Source: Apodospora peruviana
Taxonomy: Eukaryota; Ascomycota; Sordariomycetes; Sordariales; Lasiosphaeriaceae
DNA length: 64,000 nucleotides
NCBI GenBank assembly: GCA_033439685.1
Contig: JAUEDM010000004.1
Coordinates: 1,736,001-1,800,000 of the forward strand
Reading direction: 5' to 3'
In this document: positions 11,178-22,988 of the stretch, piece by piece
Position numbering within the stretch: position 1 is the first letter of the stretch
Layout: the number at the start of each line of letters is the position of its first letter
Made by a program: the position numbers and the translations under genes
The notes under the pieces: generated by a model
Told to the model about the DNA's origin: nothing
The model's database searches: none
Seen by the model: the letters and a program-made list of their open reading frames with translations, nothing else

Positions 11178-13982
11178 TCAATCCAGCCCAGGTAAATGAT
11201 CCAACGTTCCCATCGTGCCCAGCGAATCAAACTGCATCATGTCCATCTCCGTGGCCCTGCCCAGCCCGCGAAACATAAACATAGAAGAGGCTGCCGCCGC
11301 CGCCGCTGCTGCTGCTCCGGTCGGATCCCCACTCAGGCCAATGCCACTACCATCTGACGTCCCATTCGTGCTAGCATTACCCAGTCCCCAGGCCTCAAAA
11401 TTCTGCTGCCAGTTCACACCGTCCTTGAGGTACCAATCCTGCCCGTCGATGGCGTATATCGAGCTGGGACTCACATGGCGCGTGCCGGTGCGGGAGTTGG
11501 TCGTCGAGGCCATGTTGCTGTGCACCGGTGTGAACGCCTGCTGCGAGTTGTAGCTTGGAATCGGCTGCGGCTGCGTGACGGTAGCCCAGGCATTCACTGC
11601 CGACAGGGCTTCGTTCATCGACATGGCCGGGCCGCCTGTGCTCACGGGCATCTGGCCCATTTGCTGCTGCTGTTGCTGTTGCTGCATGCCTCCTGTACTT
11701 TGCGGAGCACCGTTCGTTCCTGGCAGACCCAAAAGCATATCTCCATCCAGTTTTGTCGACGTCGGCACATCCGGTGGCATGTGTGGCGGCGTTAACTGAC
11801 TGTATTGATTCAACGGGCTATACTGCCGCTGATCTTGTATAACAGAAGGGCTCGCAGAGTTGCTGTGGTATGTCATCGCCGCGGGCGTGGGGCTCACGGA
11901 GAGCGATACTCTGTTTGGTGACGGGACGTCTGATGCGCTAAAGGTCCCGAATTTCTCGTCTGTCCGCTGCAGCACGAGCGAGGCGTCCTCGGGCATCTCT
12001 ACGTTCCACTTGCGGGCCAGGACGCTTATTATGCACAGCGTCCTCCGTGCTGAGAGCCAGTCCTCGGCCATCTCCTCGAGGTGTTTGACCCCGTGGATGA
12101 TGTCCCTCTTGGCGGTCTTCTCCGGCAGGTTGAGCATGTGGATCGTGCAGGCAGAGTGAACCATGTAGACGGCAATATTGCAGATCTGTCTGAGGTTGTA
12201 TATCTTCTTGTACAGACGCATGAGCTTGGAGATGGCACTGGCGTTGGCAGTGCATATCCGGCGTGGCGAAACGTGTGACGGTAGGGGAGATGCTGCAGGC
12301 GTGTACTTAAGGAAGGGACGGAAGAGATGGATATACTGTAAATGGTAAAACATACTGCCCGAATTTGTTAAATAACCCGCCCAATCTAAAATAATCAGCA
12401 TTAGGGAAAAGACCTACTGCATCAGGATGACGTTGGGTAGTTGTCCTTCCTTGGGTTCCAGCTCCTTCGGCAGCTCCTTTTTCCAATCTTCCAGGCGCCG
12501 GTGAAGTTCGCTGAGCTTCTTAAGCTCAACTGACTTGCCACTCGACCTTCCGATATGGTTCGGGTGGTAGAAAAACAGCAACAGATCGCTGCTGACCTCG
12601 CAAAGCTTGGACAGCTGCAGACCGATCGTTCTCGTCCGAGACGGTTGCTTGTTCGACTGATCAAACCCGCCGTCGGTATAGGGAGACCATAGCTCGGCGT
12701 CCTCGTCCGGGAAGACATCATATTTCTGCACGTTGTACGTGTTTTTGGGCAGCTGTGGTAAGCGACCCAGATAGTTGGACCAGCACTTGTCGAATAAGAA
12801 ACACCCCCAGAACGTGATCCTCCGAGCGTCAATTTCCTGCTCATTCAACGTGTCGGACGCTGTGCCCCCAATGTCCAGATTAAGGCCGATATCCTGTGCC
12901 ATCCTGAAGCTCATCCCGCTGTATACCCACCCCCTAGCCTCCCGCCCGCACCCGTTCTCGCGGACCGACATGAGGGCCAGGGCTTGCACGGTAGTGAGCC
13001 TCGGCTTCTCATACTCGTCATTTTCAACGATTAATCTTTTGGCTTCATTCCAGAAGTGGTCGCCTTTCGTCCTACTGTCACCGGGGACTCCGAACGCGCC
13101 GGGAACCGTAGTAAAATGGCAGCCTAAGGAAAGCATGGCGTTGACAAGCAGAGACGAACAGTACACTGTCGTGCGCGGTTGGCCAGTGGGTTTCCCCTTG
13201 AGAAAATCTCGGTAAAAGAGGCTCTTGGAGAGGGTGGTAAAGTAGGGGTAGTGCCAGTTAAAGTACATGTTGATTAGGTGTATGACTAACTGGGCGTCCT
13301 TCGTTACCTCGGACCAGCTGATAACGGGGTCTTCGCCCGACATATAGTTGTCTGATTCCGGCTCGGTGGGCACATCGAGCGGGTCACCGAGGTATATCAG
13401 ATGAGAGGTACCGCCGATGAAGCGGACCGAGCCGTTTTCGATGCGAAGCTCGCCCATCTTACGGGCCAAGTCCCTCTCGCCCTCGACAGGCATGCTGTTG
13501 GAGTACTCATCATCGTTTTGCTGGCCGTCGTCCTCGTCATCGTCGACAGGCTTGGCATAGTCATTTTTGAGGATGGACTCGGCGACGGTGTCTAAGCTCT
13601 CACAGGTGCGTATCTTGTTCACAATGGCCGGCACGTCTTCTTCAGCAGCATTCAGGATGGCCTCGATCAGGATCTGAAGGGTCGAGCTCTGGGCTTTCAT
13701 GCTATCAATCTTCTCACGGTAGACACCCTTGCGGCGGTGATCCGAGTTGGGGTCGTAGACACAGTTGGTGCCGTAGACGCTGGAGCAGGCGGCACAGCTC
13801 GGCAGGGCGCCGTCACATTTTGATTTTCTCTTGCGGCAGGCGACACAGGCGGTACTCACGCATCTGCGCTTCTGGTTTGCCGGGTCGACACCGCGCCGCG
13901 ATTTCTTCTTGACGGGGGCCTCGCGGCCGCCGGCATCAGGAGGGTCCGGCTGGAATGGGACCCGGCTGCCGTGTCCCTCCAT
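11178..13982 (-). CDS. nit-4: nitrate assimilation activator, Zn(II)2Cys6 (NIT-4 / NirA)
   Basis: Pathway-specific activator of nitrate and nitrite reductase genes, acting in the nucleus with the GATA factor NIT-2/AreA. Two exons (13982-12418, 12354-11178) give 913 aa. The N-terminal cluster CVACRKRKSKC...CAACSSVYGTNC (about residues 46-74) followed by DPNSDHRRKGVYREK is the NIT-4/NirA signature. The fungal TF middle homology region follows. The intron interrupts the NVILMH/MFYHLQYIHLFRPF segment of that domain, and splicing restores it in phase. The C-terminal third is low-complexity, with a glutamine run (CAG repeat near 11665-11690) and an alanine run near the end, consistent with activation regions. 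The first ATG in frame is 13982. Genomic linkage to nitrate reductase genes is not visible here. Confidence 0.93.
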
Positions 13983-14330
13983 CGCTCGATGAGTGAGGAG
14001 TGGAGCCGCCTCAAAGGCACAATGCTGAATGGGATGGCACGATGACAATGGGGTCTTTGGTCCGAGGCTGTCCGGGGCCGGTGGGGACCGATGGGTTGAC
14101 GGGACCGAGATCAAAGTGGAAAACGAATGAAGTGCAGTGGATTTCCCAGGGAAGTGGACGGACGGGGACTCGGCGATGGATAAGTCACTCAGTCCGGCCC
14201 ACTAGTCTAGTCGGTGACAGTGACAGTGAAACCGCAAACAGCGCGGTAAGTTCCAGTATGGATGGTAGGTATGTCGAGGTAGCGAGATGCCGGGGAGGGG
14301 TAACGCGAATGTATATACCTCGCACTTCTC

Positions 14331-14358
14331 GCCGCGCGCCGCGCGCCGCGCACCGCGC
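14331..14358. repeat. GCCGCGC 7-bp tandem repeat, four copies
   Basis: Three exact GCCGCGC units followed by one ACCGCGC unit, about 350 bases upstream of the nit-4 ATG. Alternating C and G gives local Z-DNA or structural potential. Confidence 0.85.
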
Positions 14359-14508
14359 GCAGCCGACAGCCTCGATCTGATATGGGGTGCAGTCGGGTGC
14401 TCGGGACACTATCTGTAGATGCACAGGCTTAGACGCGCAGATGGCGACAGCGATCCCATGCAGCTTCAGGTTGTGTCTGTGATGTCTTTTTGATGTCGGT
14501 AGGTTGGA

Positions 14509-14519
14509 GATAAGGGATA
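14509..14519. promoter_or_regulatory. paired GATA sites upstream of nit-4
   Basis: GATAAG and GATA lie within 11 bases, about 530 bp upstream of the nit-4 ATG; a further GATAAG is at 14179-14184. NIT-2/AreA-type factors favour closely spaced GATA pairs. Function is inferred from motif only, and GATA is a common tetramer. Confidence 0.3.
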
Positions 14520-15454
14520 GTTGCAAGCAAGCTGGGATGGGCCCAATGGAAGGCCCCCTGTGGCGGGGCTTTGGCCGCTTCTTGCAATGGTCAGCGACGG
14601 GACTGGCCCGGCCGAGGGCTCACTAATCCCCGGGGCGGCGTGAGCAGAAATCTTGTTCCAGCTTTGCCTACCTAATCAGGCAGCTTCTCTCAGCCGCCTA
14701 CCGTACGTCTTCAATGTTAGTCTGTTAGTGCAGCAAGGCATACCAATCTCAAGTACCGACCTCCACACAGACCGAGACCAACGACAACTTCGACAAACAG
14801 CGTGTGACTAAGTGCCTGGCATCCATAGTGGTCCATGATAATTGTCCGGTCAGGAATAGAGCGAAGTCACTGCTTCTTTCTTTGCACTTCCACCTTCAAG
14901 ATCCTTTCCGAATTCAGGGCAAGTTTCTGAAATCCTGCCGGTCTCGGCGGCCCTGGTTGGTGGTAATTGGTCAAAATGGATGCAGAAGGCAAAAAGAAAG
15001 AGAAATCTCGAAAAGAAATGTTGCGCGTCGGGTCTCACCAGACTTGGTTCGCCGCTGGATCGCTTGCCGTGGCGCAAATATCGTGGGGGTGGCCCAACCC
15101 CACGATTGGATCACTCATCGGTCGCACAGCATGTTGGCCATCCCGTGAGTGTGATGCACCACTGCCGCACTGTGCAGCGGTTCAAGAGAAGCAACCGCTT
15201 CATTTGACCTGGCGGAAGGAATAGGTACATGTCTGGAAATACCACGGAGGAGCAACCCGGTACGCGACGGACGGAATCAAGACTTTGGCAAAAAGCACTT
15301 GAGGAGATATACCGAGTAGAAGCTCTCTATTCTTCCGTCAATCATGATATATTGTTTGTCGTCAACATTTATAATATGTTGACCACCAAAGTTGTTTCTC
15401 AAAATTTACATCGCTTGATAAGTGTTCAAGCTCATCTTTACTAACTCTAATACA

Positions 15455-17207
15455 ATGGTCAGATTATTGATCGTCACCCTGCAGCTGGCAGTCACTCACT
15501 TGGTCCATGGCATCACTCCGCCGCTCCCGATCCCGCAAAGCCCGTCCAGGTTGCCAGGCAAGGTCTGCACCCTCAAGCCATTAGGACCTGGAAAAAACGA
15601 CGTCCCTCAGATTCTGGCCGCCTTTGACGAATGCAACCACGGAGGCACCGTTGTGTTCCCACAGGGCGAAACCTTTGACATTGGAACGAAGCTCAATCCG
15701 GTCCTCTACGACGTCGACATCGAATGGAGGGGCGTCTGGCAGGTATGAATATGATCGATCCCCCAGGTTACCCCCAGGTCAAGGGGTTTCTTCAGACTGA
15801 GGCTATTTGTCCCCAACTAGTTCTCGGACAATATCACATACTGGAGGGAAAATGCCTACCCGGTAGCTTTTCAGAACCACCATGCCGGCTTCATCATCAG
15901 CGGCGAGCGCATCCACATCAGCGGCTACGGCACCGGGGGCATCAACGGCAGCGGAAACACGTGGTACACCGCCGAAGCTGGGACCTCGCGGATCGGACGG
16001 CCAATGCCATTCGTGTTTTGGAACACGACTAATGTTTTTGTTGAGCATTTCTTTGTCAAAGATCCGCCTCTCTGGGCTGTAAATGTCATGAACGGCACCA
16101 ACATGTGGTTTGACGACATCTACGTGAATGCTACCGCCACAGCTGCGCCCTATGGGGTCAACTGGGTGCAGAATACCGATGGTTTCGATACCATGGATGC
16201 TTACAATATCGCCCTGACAAACTTTGTGTACCAAGGCAAGTAGTAGTCGGGGATATCTGTGAAAGCCTTTCATATGATTTCACACATACTAAACTTCTTT
16301 TAGGGTAACTACATGTCAGGAGACGGAGACGAGACCCAGAATACGCCCTGCTCACAAAAGAAATACAGTGGCGACGATGCGGTCGCGATAAAACCCAGAT
16401 CCTATAATATATACTGCCAAAATGTAGACACCAACCGCCCTTTATGCGGTCAAATCTTATGAGATTGACGTATTTTCCAGTTGACGATCCACGGAGGCAA
16501 TGGCGTCGCCATCGGAAGCCTGGGACAGTACCTCGAGGACTCGTCGGTCATCAACGTCGTCGTCAAGGACGTAAAAGTCATCACCCGCAACAACGACATG
16601 CACAACTCGGCCTACATCAAGACCTGGGTCGGCGAGCAGACTAAGCAGACGTTTTACGAGAGCGCGGGGCTTCCTCGCGGTGGTGGATGGTAAAATTCCT
16701 TCATCCCATCACCTTCCGTCTATGGGTTGCCAGGCCAGGGTGTGTGTGCTCTGACAAACCGTAATCTTATACTGGTGGTTTGCCACAGGGGAATCGTCAA
16801 CAACCTCCGCTTTGAAAATTTCGAGCTATTTGGCGCGGGCGGCGGGCCGACCATCAACCAGGACAGCGGTAACAATGGTAAGTTATCTCTAAACCACAAC
16901 GACAGTCGTATCATAAAGGAATAGTAAGTTCATATTGGTTACCCTTATAGGCTCCTTCTCAGGGACATCCAACCTCTTGGTCTCCAATATCGCCTTTGTC
17001 AACTTCACCGGCTATTTGGCATCAGGACGCAGCACTCAAACAGCCTCGGTATCCTGCTCGACCCGCAAACCGTGCTACAACATCGTCATGAAGGATATCA
17101 AGCTCGCGTCGTCGAACCAGACCACCGCTTCGCCCAGGGGTGCGACGGGCACATGCAAGTATATCGAGCCGGGCGGCGTCCATGGGATGACCGGGAGTGG
17201 TTGCTGA
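15455..17207 (+). CDS. GH28 exo-polygalacturonase / galacturan galacturonidase-like (RgxC type)
   Basis: Secreted pectin-degrading glycoside hydrolase. My six-exon model (15455-15742, 15821-16239, 16369-16423, 16481-16689, 16789-16877, 16951-17207) gives 438 aa. An N-terminal signal peptide (about residues 1-19, ending VHG) is followed by the parallel beta-helix domain. Motif I NTDGFD and the GDD acid pair of motif II are present. The usual GHG of motif III reads GGNG, and the RIK region reads YIKTW. The lack of that histidine, together with SAYIKTWVG and ESAGLPRGGGW, fits the exo-acting RgxC/PgxB group rather than endo-polygalacturonases; exact substrate is not provable here. The exon 2/3 junction is uncertain: a weak GTAGTA donor at 16240 or a GC-AG intron (GCAAGT at 16236 to an acceptor at 16319) both keep frame. 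Confidence 0.88.
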
Positions 17208-17797
17208 AGTTTGTATTCTACCTTTACCTGCCCAAATGTACTCTATTCTGTCCTGGTATGATATCGGCATGCCCCTCTAGAATGGAGAATTCCATGGGGA
17301 GGGAGAGGATGAGAGAAGATGTTGTCACCGGACGGAAGGGGGACCAAAATAGACACCGGCAGAGGGAGAGTTGAGAGGTACCTAGGTACCTAATGAGACA
17401 ACCGAACTGAAGTCATTCGTGTAGTGGAATTGGCCCCTTTTCTGGGCGCTATCGAGGTCCTTGGTTTCACAGCTTTATCTAGGCCAAGAGACAACAAAAC
17501 AGCCCAACCCTGTTTGCGCGTGTGTCCTTCGTCTCGTAAGGATGATACATGTAGTTGATGTATAATGTGTCTCGGGTAGGTACGTACGATGCATCCCTTG
17601 ATAGGTAGGTAGATATGTTCGGCGACGACCTTGATACAACTACGATAATACATATCTAGATGAGAATAAGGTGGTCTATCGAGGCTCTAGGAACCAGATG
17701 CCTACCTACATACCTAGGTATCTACTACCTACCTCCTCTAGTCCTCGCCAAATCGACATAGAGTTACCCAACTCAAGTCCAAAACCACCCGCGCGCA
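17208..17797. other. intergenic, convergent GH28 / HIT 3' regions
   Basis: Convergent 3' flanks with several TAGGTACC-type motifs (near 17376-17392, 17576-17611 and 17701-17734). No gene is seen. Confidence 0.55.
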
Positions 17798-18757
17798 TCA
17801 ACTCCTCCCGCCATCCTCCTCCTTCTCGGCATCCATCTCCTCCAAAACCCTCCTATACACCTTCGCCTCAGCCTCCATCTCCTCCATCGACCTCGCCACC
17901 CTCTCACAATCCTCAATACTAGGAAACTTGCCCCCAGGCTCTGGCCTTTGCTTCTCCCCCTGGTCCCTTCCCCCCCTTTGTTCCTGCTGCTGCTGCTGCT
18001 TCAACTGATGATGGTGAAAATCCCACTGCGCGCCCCCAACATTCCCGTCCTCGTCCGCCATGCGATCGTACAGCTCGTCGGAAGGCGTCTCGGCGTCCTT
18101 GGCCGTGCTCCCGCGGATCCGCGGTATGACGTGCACGTGCACGTGCGCGACCGTCTGCCCTGCCTCGGGGCCGTCTTGAACGGCGATATTGAACGATCCC
18201 AGCCCGACTTCGTCACCATCAAAATAGTACCTCGCCAGCATTCGCTGGACGCACTGGACGGCGCCAAACAGGTCCGTCAGTTCTGCGGCGGATAGGTCCG
18301 TTAGCCGTTTTGCTTCGCGCCGGAGCGGGCAGACCAGCACGTGACCTGGCAGTAACGGTTTGAGGTTCACGAGCGCGAACGAGTGCGCTGTTCTCAAAAA
18401 GACTTGGTTGGTTACCTCGAAGGGACCGAAGTGGAGTATTTCTTGGGAATCTTTCTGGGGTTGTCGTTGTTGGGTAGAGGTGGTTGCTGTGCCATCATGG
18501 TTTGGTGGTGGTGATGGTGGTGGTTGTTTTGATGATGAGTTGCTGCTCATGATTGTCCTTTTCTGTTGTGGTGATGGCTGCTGTCGAGGTCGTGGTCGGT
18601 CGGATGGTAAGAAGCCCGGCTGCAACTTCGTGATGACCTTGTCGTTTCGCCGAGCAGCTGCTGCAGCAGCAGCCAAAATGCCAATTGGACGTTTCGATGC
18701 AGTGAGCCGATGGACTAAAAAAGCGCTACTGGTAGTTACGCCGACGATCCCGGGCAT
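17798..18757 (-). CDS. hnt2: HIT-family Ap3A hydrolase (Fhit/Hnt2-like)
   Basis: Predicted bis(5'-adenosyl)-triphosphatase of the histidine triad family, which cleaves Ap3A-type dinucleotides. It is a single uninterrupted frame of 319 aa from the first ATG (18757). The core has NLKPLLPGHVLVCPLR and the triad AHVHVHVIPR (about residues 204-213), matching Fhit. Residues 1-69 form an extension rich in Ala, Arg and Ser with few acids (ILAAAAAAARRNDK), resembling a mitochondrial presequence. A second ATG at 18550 (MSSNSSSKQ) would give a conventional shorter protein, so leaky scanning could make two forms. A Gln/Glu-rich linker with a QQQQQ run precedes the C-terminal helix. Confidence 0.88.
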   Translation of the reverse strand: MPGIVGVTTSSAFLVHRLTASKRPIGILAAAAAAARRNDKVITKLQPGFLPSDRPRPRQQPSPQQKRTIMSSNSSSKQPPPSPPPNHDGTATTSTQQRQPQKDSQEILHFGPFEVTNQVFLRTAHSFALVNLKPLLPGHVLVCPLRREAKRLTDLSAAELTDLFGAVQCVQRMLARYYFDGDEVGLGSFNIAVQDGPEAGQTVAHVHVHVIPRIRGSTAKDAETPSDELYDRMADEDGNVGGAQWDFHHHQLKQQQQQEQRGGRDQGEKQRPEPGGKFPSIEDCERVARSMEEMEAEAKVYRRVLEEMDAEKEEDGGRS

Positions 18758-19423
18758 ATCATTTGAATTAGAGAAAAGGTCTTTGCAAAGGTATGTCAAG
18801 GGGCCGTTCGTTCGTTGAGTTGGGTGTATAGGTACCTTATATATGGAGGAGGTGGTATGTCAAAAGAGCTGTGCAGGTAGGTTCCAGTGTGACCAGCAAT
18901 CGAAATCGTGAGTGGTTCGGCATTGCCAGTGATTGTGTCATTCTTCCGGGGAGAGGTCTGCAATACGGAATACCGCTAGAACCTCAATTTTTGGCACCGT
19001 CGCTGACTCAACTAACTATTACATGCACTTCAGAAGCACAAGACACGTGCTTCGTATATTGACTTGTTTACCAAATCCAATCATGTTATGAATAGATTTT
19101 CATCTTTCAATGCGGTCATATACTTCATCTACAGTCCGTCATCCTCCGATCGGAATAATACTGTATGATAAAAACGAGATGGGTTTGCCCATAAGCAAAC
19201 ATCCAAATATCCACCCGGTGCTCTTTAAGGTATATGTGCAAGTACAAAGTAATAAGCTACACTCTAAGAGAACATGTCCACCTCGATCTCCAGGTTCATG
19301 TCGAAAACAGTCTGATCAAAACGGTGGTATACACATTCATAAATCATGTACCATTTCTCCAAAATGCAAAATGAGAGTCGGTCAGACGCGAGAGTCTATG
19401 TGCCAAAGAAAAACAAGGGCGGT
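18758..19423. other. intergenic, HIT promoter and MFS 3' flank
   Basis: About 670 bases with no supportable gene; it includes a TGACTCA at 19014-19020 that could be chance. Confidence 0.5.
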
Positions 19424-21568
19424 CTACGAAATGACAGGTAGAACCTCCTCATCCTCTAACCTATCTTGCGCTGCGCGTACGCTCGTCGAACTCTCCGCTT
19501 CTTGTGATGACGGAACAGGAAGGGGTTCGTAGTCATCTTCCATGTAGACTGTGCGAACAATGAGTTAGCATTCATAACAAACTCAAGGGACACGGGAATG
19601 ACACATACCACCCGGCCTAACAATAAACGCCGCGCCCAGCGCCGCGACAAAAACTGCAGCCAGCAGTACAAAAAATGCCTGTGGATACACCTTAACCGTC
19701 GCAGCATATAGCCCGTTAAATAAGATAGGGGCAACGATTCGTGAAAGAGCGTGGAGCAGCCCAATGGCGCCCAGCAGCTGACCCACGCGTTCCGCTGGTA
19801 CATGCTTCGTGAGCGACGCCGAGATGGTCGCCGAGCCGAGGCCTCCAAAGGCAGTTATCACCGCGCAGGTCACAAACAGCGCGCTGTTCCGCACAAAGAC
19901 GTACCCGATGACGCCGATAACGTCGGATAACAGTGCTGTTCGCAGGATCCAGATATCCAACTTGTCCGCGCCGGCATTCCTCTCGACCAGGGCCACTCCG
20001 GTCTCGCGCCTCCTCCGGGCTTCAGGACGGATCCGGAAAATGTAGTTGATTGCGGGGAAAATGCCCAGCAGAACAACAACGCGCACCATGGATACGAGCG
20101 AGATGAACTGCGAGCTCTCCAGGTTGCCCCAGCCAAACTTGTCCTGGGTATAGAGAACAATCACGCCACCGGTGCTCATGGCCGCGCCGAGGATGCTCGT
20201 GTCGATCGCGGCAAGAGTGAGCAGGTTCCGGCGTAGCTTTTTGGCCCCCGGGCCTTTAGGGAACAGTATATCAAGGGGCGCTAAGGGGTTGGCGGTCTTG
20301 ATGGACCGCATGGACTCCCCAAAGTACTTCCCGAACGGCACTTTCGACGCGACGGAAGCAGCCCATTCAGGAACAGGTCCTTGGACCCGCACCTTGGCGG
20401 CGTGCTTCTCGCGCGCCCTGATCTGATGGCTCTTGGAGAGCGACTCGGGAATCACGGAGGCGACGAAGAGGATGAAGAAGACATGGCAGGCGAGGGTGAC
20501 GTAGAAGATTGACAGCAATGAGTGCATCCACTCGACAAAGTAGCCAGCCAAGAGAGGGCCAAAGGCCAAACCAGTAAACAGGCATGAGTGCAGATAACCA
20601 ATCGCCACGCCACGCTGCGAAGGTGGCGTACAATCACTCGTGTAGGAGTGGATCAAGACGCTCCCGGCCGTGAACGAGCCCAGGAGTCCGTCGCAAAAGG
20701 CGCCAAGAAGAAGCCAGTTGTAGTGGACAGTCTCGGGATACTTGGCAGCCAGGATGGTGATGACCTCACCCACAATGCCGCCGAAGGAGCAAATGACCAA
20801 CATGCGCTTGCGGCCATAGCGATCCGACATGGCCCCGAGCTTGGGTGCCGTCAAGGAGCTGAGTATGCCAGTCATGACGCTGACCATTAGAGAGAAGGTT
20901 GCGACCCTCCGTAGCACCTCAGGTATATGGCGACACTGTGGGTTATCATCGCCCAGGAGGACCGGAATAAATGTGAAATCCGGATCATGGGCCGACTTAT
21001 CGGCAAAGTACTGATTACATATGAGATCAATCATCCTATGTTGAATAGGCATTAGCACAGTCACCATGAAGTATCAGAACGTTCCCTGACATCCAGCAAC
21101 CCTGTCAGGGGCGGGGGAGGGGGTGAGTCGTACAGATTCAGTTTCGGCACTGCTGAACCGCCAAAGGCCAACGTGAAGAGCGCATAGGGGAACAGAAGCC
21201 ACCAGACCTTTCGAGAGCAAACTGGTGTTAGCTAATTCTATACCCTGAATATCGGGTTGTCTGGTCGCACGCACTGATGGAGTCTTCCACCACGGTAGCC
21301 CCTCAAAAGCCTTGAGGCCGACCCAGCTGTCGTTCCTGGGGCTGCTGTCGTGCTGCCTCGCACCGGTGCGGGCGCCCACATCCAACAGTCCGGTTGCCTC
21401 AGTCGCACCGGCATGGTCTACATCGTACTGGCCATCATCGTCCTGGTGATCGTGCTGCCTCGCATGAAGTCGGTACCCGCTCCTCGAGCCTGTCGCCTCG
21501 CTGCTGCCACTCGATGTCTCCACGTCCATTTCGTCCCGCAGCTTGTCTGGCTGCCCGTTCGTGGACAT
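19424..21568 (-). CDS. major facilitator superfamily transporter (DHA1-like, YCR023C-type)
   Basis: Polytopic membrane transporter with unknown substrate. Four exons (21568-21275, 21207-21134, 21035-19609, 19548-19424) give 639 aa. About 95 hydrophilic residues (Asp/His/Gly-rich) precede TM1 (VWWLLFPYALFTLAFG). The loop 2-3 signature LGAMSDRYGRKRML is the canonical MFS motif A. A long hydrophilic central loop separates two six-helix halves, and the C-terminal tail is acidic. The second intron has a CTAAT branch element before its CATAG acceptor, and all splice phases agree. The family resembles proteins annotated as tetracycline-resistance-like or vacuolar MFS in yeasts. Drug transport is not shown by the sequence. 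Confidence 0.9.
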
Positions 21569-22988
21569 GGCCTCGGATTGGTTTATGTGGCTTGGCCGTG
21601 ATGGCGGGAGCTAGATGGCAGGGGATCCTCCGGTCCGCCTTCGTCCGATGTCCGCGCAGTGAGTAGGTACCGTTCGTCTATACCAAAGCTCTGATGTTCC
21701 TTCGCGCAAGACCGGGGAAAGAAAATAACTCGGGATGTGTCGTCGGATCGTTGATGTGTTTATATTGCGACATCGGATATCGCTATTGTGTCATATCAAG
21801 TGCCGGACTTTTCTCCAACGTCTTAGTGTGAAAGTCGGTCTTGATCCGCCAGACTCTAAACTGCTGGACTGCTAGCTTTAGTTCTCGTACGGATTACGGG
21901 GCAGCTGATAAGACGCAGTTCGGGGAGGGACAAGCTGACGTCAAGTAAGTTCCATTGAGAAGACGATACATACATAAAAGAAAAATAAGAATATCCGCGA
22001 AGAGATTGAAACGAGACTGAAGAAAGAAGGTGGGATGCTCGAGTTCATGAGAGCTTGGGGAGAAGTGACGATGGGGGTAAATATGACGGTAGTGGAGTTT
22101 CCTGATTTGGGTACGTGTATCTGAGAAGATCCGGGACCCGACGCTGAGACGCAGCGGGAATCTGGGATCCACACATTCAATTCGCTGTGGGGGGAACTGG
22201 GGATGGAGGTTGCCAGCTTGCTGGCAGATGAGCATCCGAGACCGAGCGAGATAAGGTTCTTTCCTTCGCAGCGACCTTCTCAACTTCCCTTTTGAATACC
22301 TGGTACCGCTAAAGTACGGAACGTAGAAGCACGATAGAACACATCTCCCCTGTTGGTCAGCATCTCCTAATAATTAAATGGGAAAGATACCTAAAATCTC
22401 CGGATCTTGTTTTCTTCAACCCCCTTCTCCAACAAATGCGCATGAGTGAAACACGCACTATTAGGATACTATTCGGCTTTCGCAATCCCTTTTATTCGCT
22501 TCCGGCTTACAAACCCCCTATATCTGGGCCATCATCCCGCGTCGGGGGGATTAACCGACACTTTTTGGCCAATGGCAAGCCCACCAACTGGCAATACCTC
22601 AGCCACGGCCAGGCATAAAAATGATGACGTACTGCTACTGGTGAGGTGGTTAGGCACGATCCCGCGTGCCACGATTTCTAAGCCCGATCGGCCGTCGGCA
22701 ATGATTTATCTCACCCGACTTCGTGGACGTGTTACGACACGTGCGTGAATCGTGGTTTTCCCAGAGGCCTGATGTTCGTCTTGTTCATGCCTTCAGCATC
22801 ACAAAATATACCAAGACCAAATATGTTCCCAAATAATTGACACACGAGTGCAAGGCATGAACCAGTGAATTTTGTACCAAAAGTGAAGGTGGAAGCTAAT
22901 CACTGCAAGCCACCATTACTTTATTATTTACTCCTCTTCGTCGCTATATCGACCATGCCTCTTGATATATATTGTACAGCTAGACTCT
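21569..22988. other. intergenic, MFS promoter and ferrochelatase 3' flank
   Basis: About 1.4 kb with only short unrecognised frames. The half nearer 21569 is expected to hold the MFS promoter. Nothing else is supported. Confidence 0.5.

Larger units (their letters stand above)
13983..15454. other. divergent promoter region nit-4 / GH28
   Basis: About 1.5 kb between divergent genes. It holds a GC-rich 7-bp tandem repeat at 14331-14358, a nearby TATATA, and GATA sites at 14179 and 14509-14519. Open frames here are short and unrecognised. Confidence 0.55.
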
